Assembly: GCF_021653975.1 (NCBI RefSeq) | Contig: NZ_JAJKFK010000005.1 | Coordinates: 186,001 to 250,000 of the forward strand | Length of the DNA: 64,000 bases | Direction: 5' to 3' | From: Amycolatopsis sp. GM8 | Lineage (GTDB): Bacteria > Actinomycetota > Actinomycetes > Mycobacteriales > Pseudonocardiaceae | Shown: positions 62,346 to 64,000 of the stretch, in pieces | Layout: each line of letters starts with the position of its first letter | How positions within the stretch are numbered: the first letter of the stretch is position 1 | The notes under the pieces: model-generated | What the model saw: only the letters and a program-made list of their open reading frames with translations | The model's database searches: none | Told to the model about the DNA's origin: nothing | Position numbers and translations under genes: made by a program

Positions 62346-63423
62346 ACCGCTCCGGCGCGTACGCCGCGAGATCCAGCGACGGCGTCGAGCCGAGCGCCAG
62401 ATCCGCAATCAGCGTGCCCGAGAAGGGCGCGAGCGTCAGCCCACTCGGGCCGAAACCCGAGGCGACCAGCACATCGGGATGTTTGGTGAGCGCGCCCAGC
62501 AGCGGCAAGCCGTCCTCCGACGCCGGCCGGAAACCGATCCGGGTCTCCACCAGTGTCGCGTCGGCCAGGCCCGGTGCGACCGACAGCGCATGCTCGAGCA
62601 CCTCGCGCTGCCCCTCCGCTGTCACGCGGTAGTCGAACCCCGAGCCGGTCTCCCGCGTCGCACCCGCGACCACCCGCGAACCCGGAAACGCCAGCAGGTA
62701 GTGGCTCGACACCGGCAGCACGACGGGCCACGGCCCGGTGTCCACACCTGGCAGCTCGAAATGGCTGATCTGCCCGCGCTGCGGCGTCACACCCAGCGAC
62801 ACGCCGAGCGGCGCGACCAGCTCCGTGCTCCACGCTCCCGCCGCGACGACGATCTTGTCCGCGACCAGTACCGAACCGTTGACCTGCACCTGGCCGCCGT
62901 TCAACGAGACCTCGCCGGACACCAGCTCGACGCCCCGCTTCGCCGCCGCGGCAAGCAAAGCGTCCCGCAGGCGCCGCCCGTCCACGCGACCGCCGCCCGC
63001 GACATGAACCGCACCCAGCTCCGGCGCCAGCGCCGGGAACAGCTCCCGCGCCTGATCGAGCCGCCGCACCTCGCCGGCCACCGGCGATGACGACGCCCGC
63101 GCGCTGATCCGCTCATAAGCCTCGTCCAACTCGGCGGGATCCGCGGAGACGACCATGCCGCCGACGACCTCGAACGACGAGTCGGTCACCCCGTCCTCGG
63201 CCAGTTCCTCGACCAGCGTGCGGTAGTAAACCGCCGCGACCGACGCGATGCGATACAGCTCCTCCCCCGCCCGCGAGGTCCAGGGGCACACGATGCCCGC
63301 GCCGGCCGCCGTCGCGACTCCGGTGCGCCCGGCGTCCACGACCACGACCTCCGCGCCTCGCCGCGCCAGCTGGTGAGCGGCGCTCGCGCCCGCGATTCCC
63401 GATCCGATGACGGCTACCCGCAT
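62332..63423 (-). CDS. FAD-dependent amine/amino-acid oxidase (DAO family)
   Basis: 363 residues from the ATG at 63423. Rossmann motif VAVIGSGIAGASAAHQLARR (GxGxxG) with VVVVDAG; DAO family marks RVDGRRLRDALLAAAAKRGV, IVVAAGAWSTELVAPLGVSL, GQISHFELPGVDTG, and the GFGPSGLTLAPFSG end. It likely oxidises a small D-amino acid or glycine-type amine; no partner gene in view. A GTG/ATG 57 bases upstream is possible. Confidence 0.87.
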   Translation of the reverse strand: MRVAVIGSGIAGASAAHQLARRGAEVVVVDAGRTGVATAAGAGIVCPWTSRAGEELYRIASVAAVYYRTLVEELAEDGVTDSSFEVVGGMVVSADPAELDEAYERISARASSSPVAGEVRRLDQARELFPALAPELGAVHVAGGGRVDGRRLRDALLAAAAKRGVELVSGEVSLNGGQVQVNGSVLVADKIVVAAGAWSTELVAPLGVSLGVTPQRGQISHFELPGVDTGPWPVVLPVSSHYLLAFPGSRVVAGATRETGSGFDYRVTAEGQREVLEHALSVAPGLADATLVETRIGFRPASEDGLPLLGALTKHPDVLVASGFGPSGLTLAPFSGTLIADLALGSTPSLDLAAYAPERFSAR

Positions 63424-63509
63424 GATCGCCAGTCTCCGGCAAATCGGTTGCGCGCGCACCGGCCGATCGCCCATGCTCATGCCCTCGACGGAAGAAAGGA
63501 GGCGCGCTC

Positions 63510-63566
63510 ATGGCCGTTCCCGTGCTGGACCGTGCCCTTTCCCATCCGTTCGCCCCACGCCGCTGA
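63510..63566 (+). CDS. 18-residue leader peptide ORF
   Basis: An ATG with a near-perfect AAAGGAGG seven bases upstream encodes MAVPVLDRALSHPFAPRR, then TGA. It ends 40 bases before the RIO-type kinase start. The strong ribosome-binding site suggests real translation, perhaps as an upstream control ORF. Function unknown. Confidence 0.5.
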   Translation: MAVPVLDRALSHPFAPRR

Positions 63567-63606
63567 GACGCGCCCGGTGGGGCACCTCGCGAGGAGAACC
63601 CCACCC

Positions 63607-64000
63607 GTGCGTGACAAACGCCGTCGTTTCGACGAAGACACCTACACCCGCCGCGGCCGCCTGACCGAATACGAACGCGCTCGTCTGGCTGATGAAGACG
63701 AAGACAAGGTCCCCGGCGACGGGGACCGCTACTCCACCTGGGACACCGGCGAGCGCGGCCCGGAGCCGTACCCGGACTGGGTCGTCACCGACCTCGCCGC
63801 CGTCGACACCGAGCTCGGCATCCTCAAGACCGGCAAGGAAGCCGACGTGCACCTGGTGCGCCGCGGGGTGCCCGATAGCGCACGGGAATGCCTGCTCGCC
63901 GCGAAGCGTTACCGCTCCGGCGAACATCGCCAGTTCCATCGTGACTCGGGCTACCTCGAAGGACGCCGGATGCGCCGTTCGCGGGAGACCCGTGCCATGG
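63607..64000 (+). CDS. RIO-type serine kinase, N-terminal part (runs off the window)
   Basis: A GTG at 63607 (GAGGAGA 12 bases upstream) opens a frame to the last base without a stop: RFDEDTYTRRGRLTEYERAR, WVVTDLAAVDTELGILKTGK and EADVHLVRRGVPDSARECLL, which is the RIO kinase flexible loop and GKEADVH nucleotide-binding segment. At least 131 residues are present; the catalytic HxD and metal motifs lie beyond the window. Confidence 0.82.
   Translation, partial: MRDKRRRFDEDTYTRRGRLTEYERARLADEDEDKVPGDGDRYSTWDTGERGPEPYPDWVVTDLAAVDTELGILKTGKEADVHLVRRGVPDSARECLLAAKRYRSGEHRQFHRDSGYLEGRRMRRSRETRAM

Overview
The window is about 64 kb of high-GC actinobacterial chromosome, most likely Pseudonocardiaceae and probably Amycolatopsis-like. 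This is inferred from the codon bias, a mycothiol-dependent nitroreductase homologue, F420/LLM-family oxidoreductases, a large NAD-dependent glutamate dehydrogenase, EttA and a GlbO globin. No ribosomal or species marker is present, so the genus is only an inference.

Layout. (1) 1-4893 is a decayed accessory region. It holds a cytochrome P450 3' end abutting a broken IS21-type istA, a lipoprotein gene, orphan gene fragments, a schlafen/AlbA_2-type gene frameshifted at a G7 run, and a truncated tyrosine integrase. (2) 4894-13461 is integrative element 1 in the 3' end of a tRNA-Pro(TGG) gene, bounded by a 44-bp perfect direct repeat. It carries a ParE/RelE-type toxin-antitoxin pair, a GntR regulator coupled to a HAD phosphatase, a small helix-turn-helix protein followed by an ECF-like sigma factor with an extra C-terminal excisionase-like domain, a RepA-type ATPase, about 0.95 kb packed with several families of short repeats (including 12 CTAG sites in about 236 bp), xis and int. 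No transfer gene is seen. (3) 13598-27146 is integrative element 2 in the 3' end of the divergent neighbouring tRNA-Gly(TCC) gene, bounded by a 46-bp perfect repeat. It is an AICE-like element: int (frameshifted), xis, a RepSA-type initiator, an FtsK/TraB-like ATPase with a separate membrane protein, and an XRE/NUDIX/HD regulatory block. Its cargo is an Abi-family gene and a visibly AT-rich two-gene operon.

That operon is the most interesting system here. A small protein with a C-terminal RHIM-like motif (GVQIGDQNTMN) sits 13 bp upstream of a 1187-residue STAND/NLR-type NTPase carrying a near-identical motif near its N terminus (GIQVGDNNTMN). This is the architecture of bacterial amyloid-signalling (BASS-type) NLR/effector pairs, a likely abortive-infection defence.

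(4) 27147-64000 is mostly ordinary chromosome: an LLM oxidoreductase/SnoaL pair with a KstR-type operator, nei2-rpiB, pepN, mscS, glbO, gdh, ettA, a CopD-CtaG fusion, an MFS/LacI pair, a GH2 enzyme, a PP2C phosphatase, yaaA, an FAD oxidase and a RIO-type kinase running off the end. Oddities include a 98-residue protein made of four 18-residue (3 x 6) repeats, a mycothiol nitroreductase homologue with CPFA in place of CPWC, and tandem copies of the 3' end of an acetyltransferase gene.
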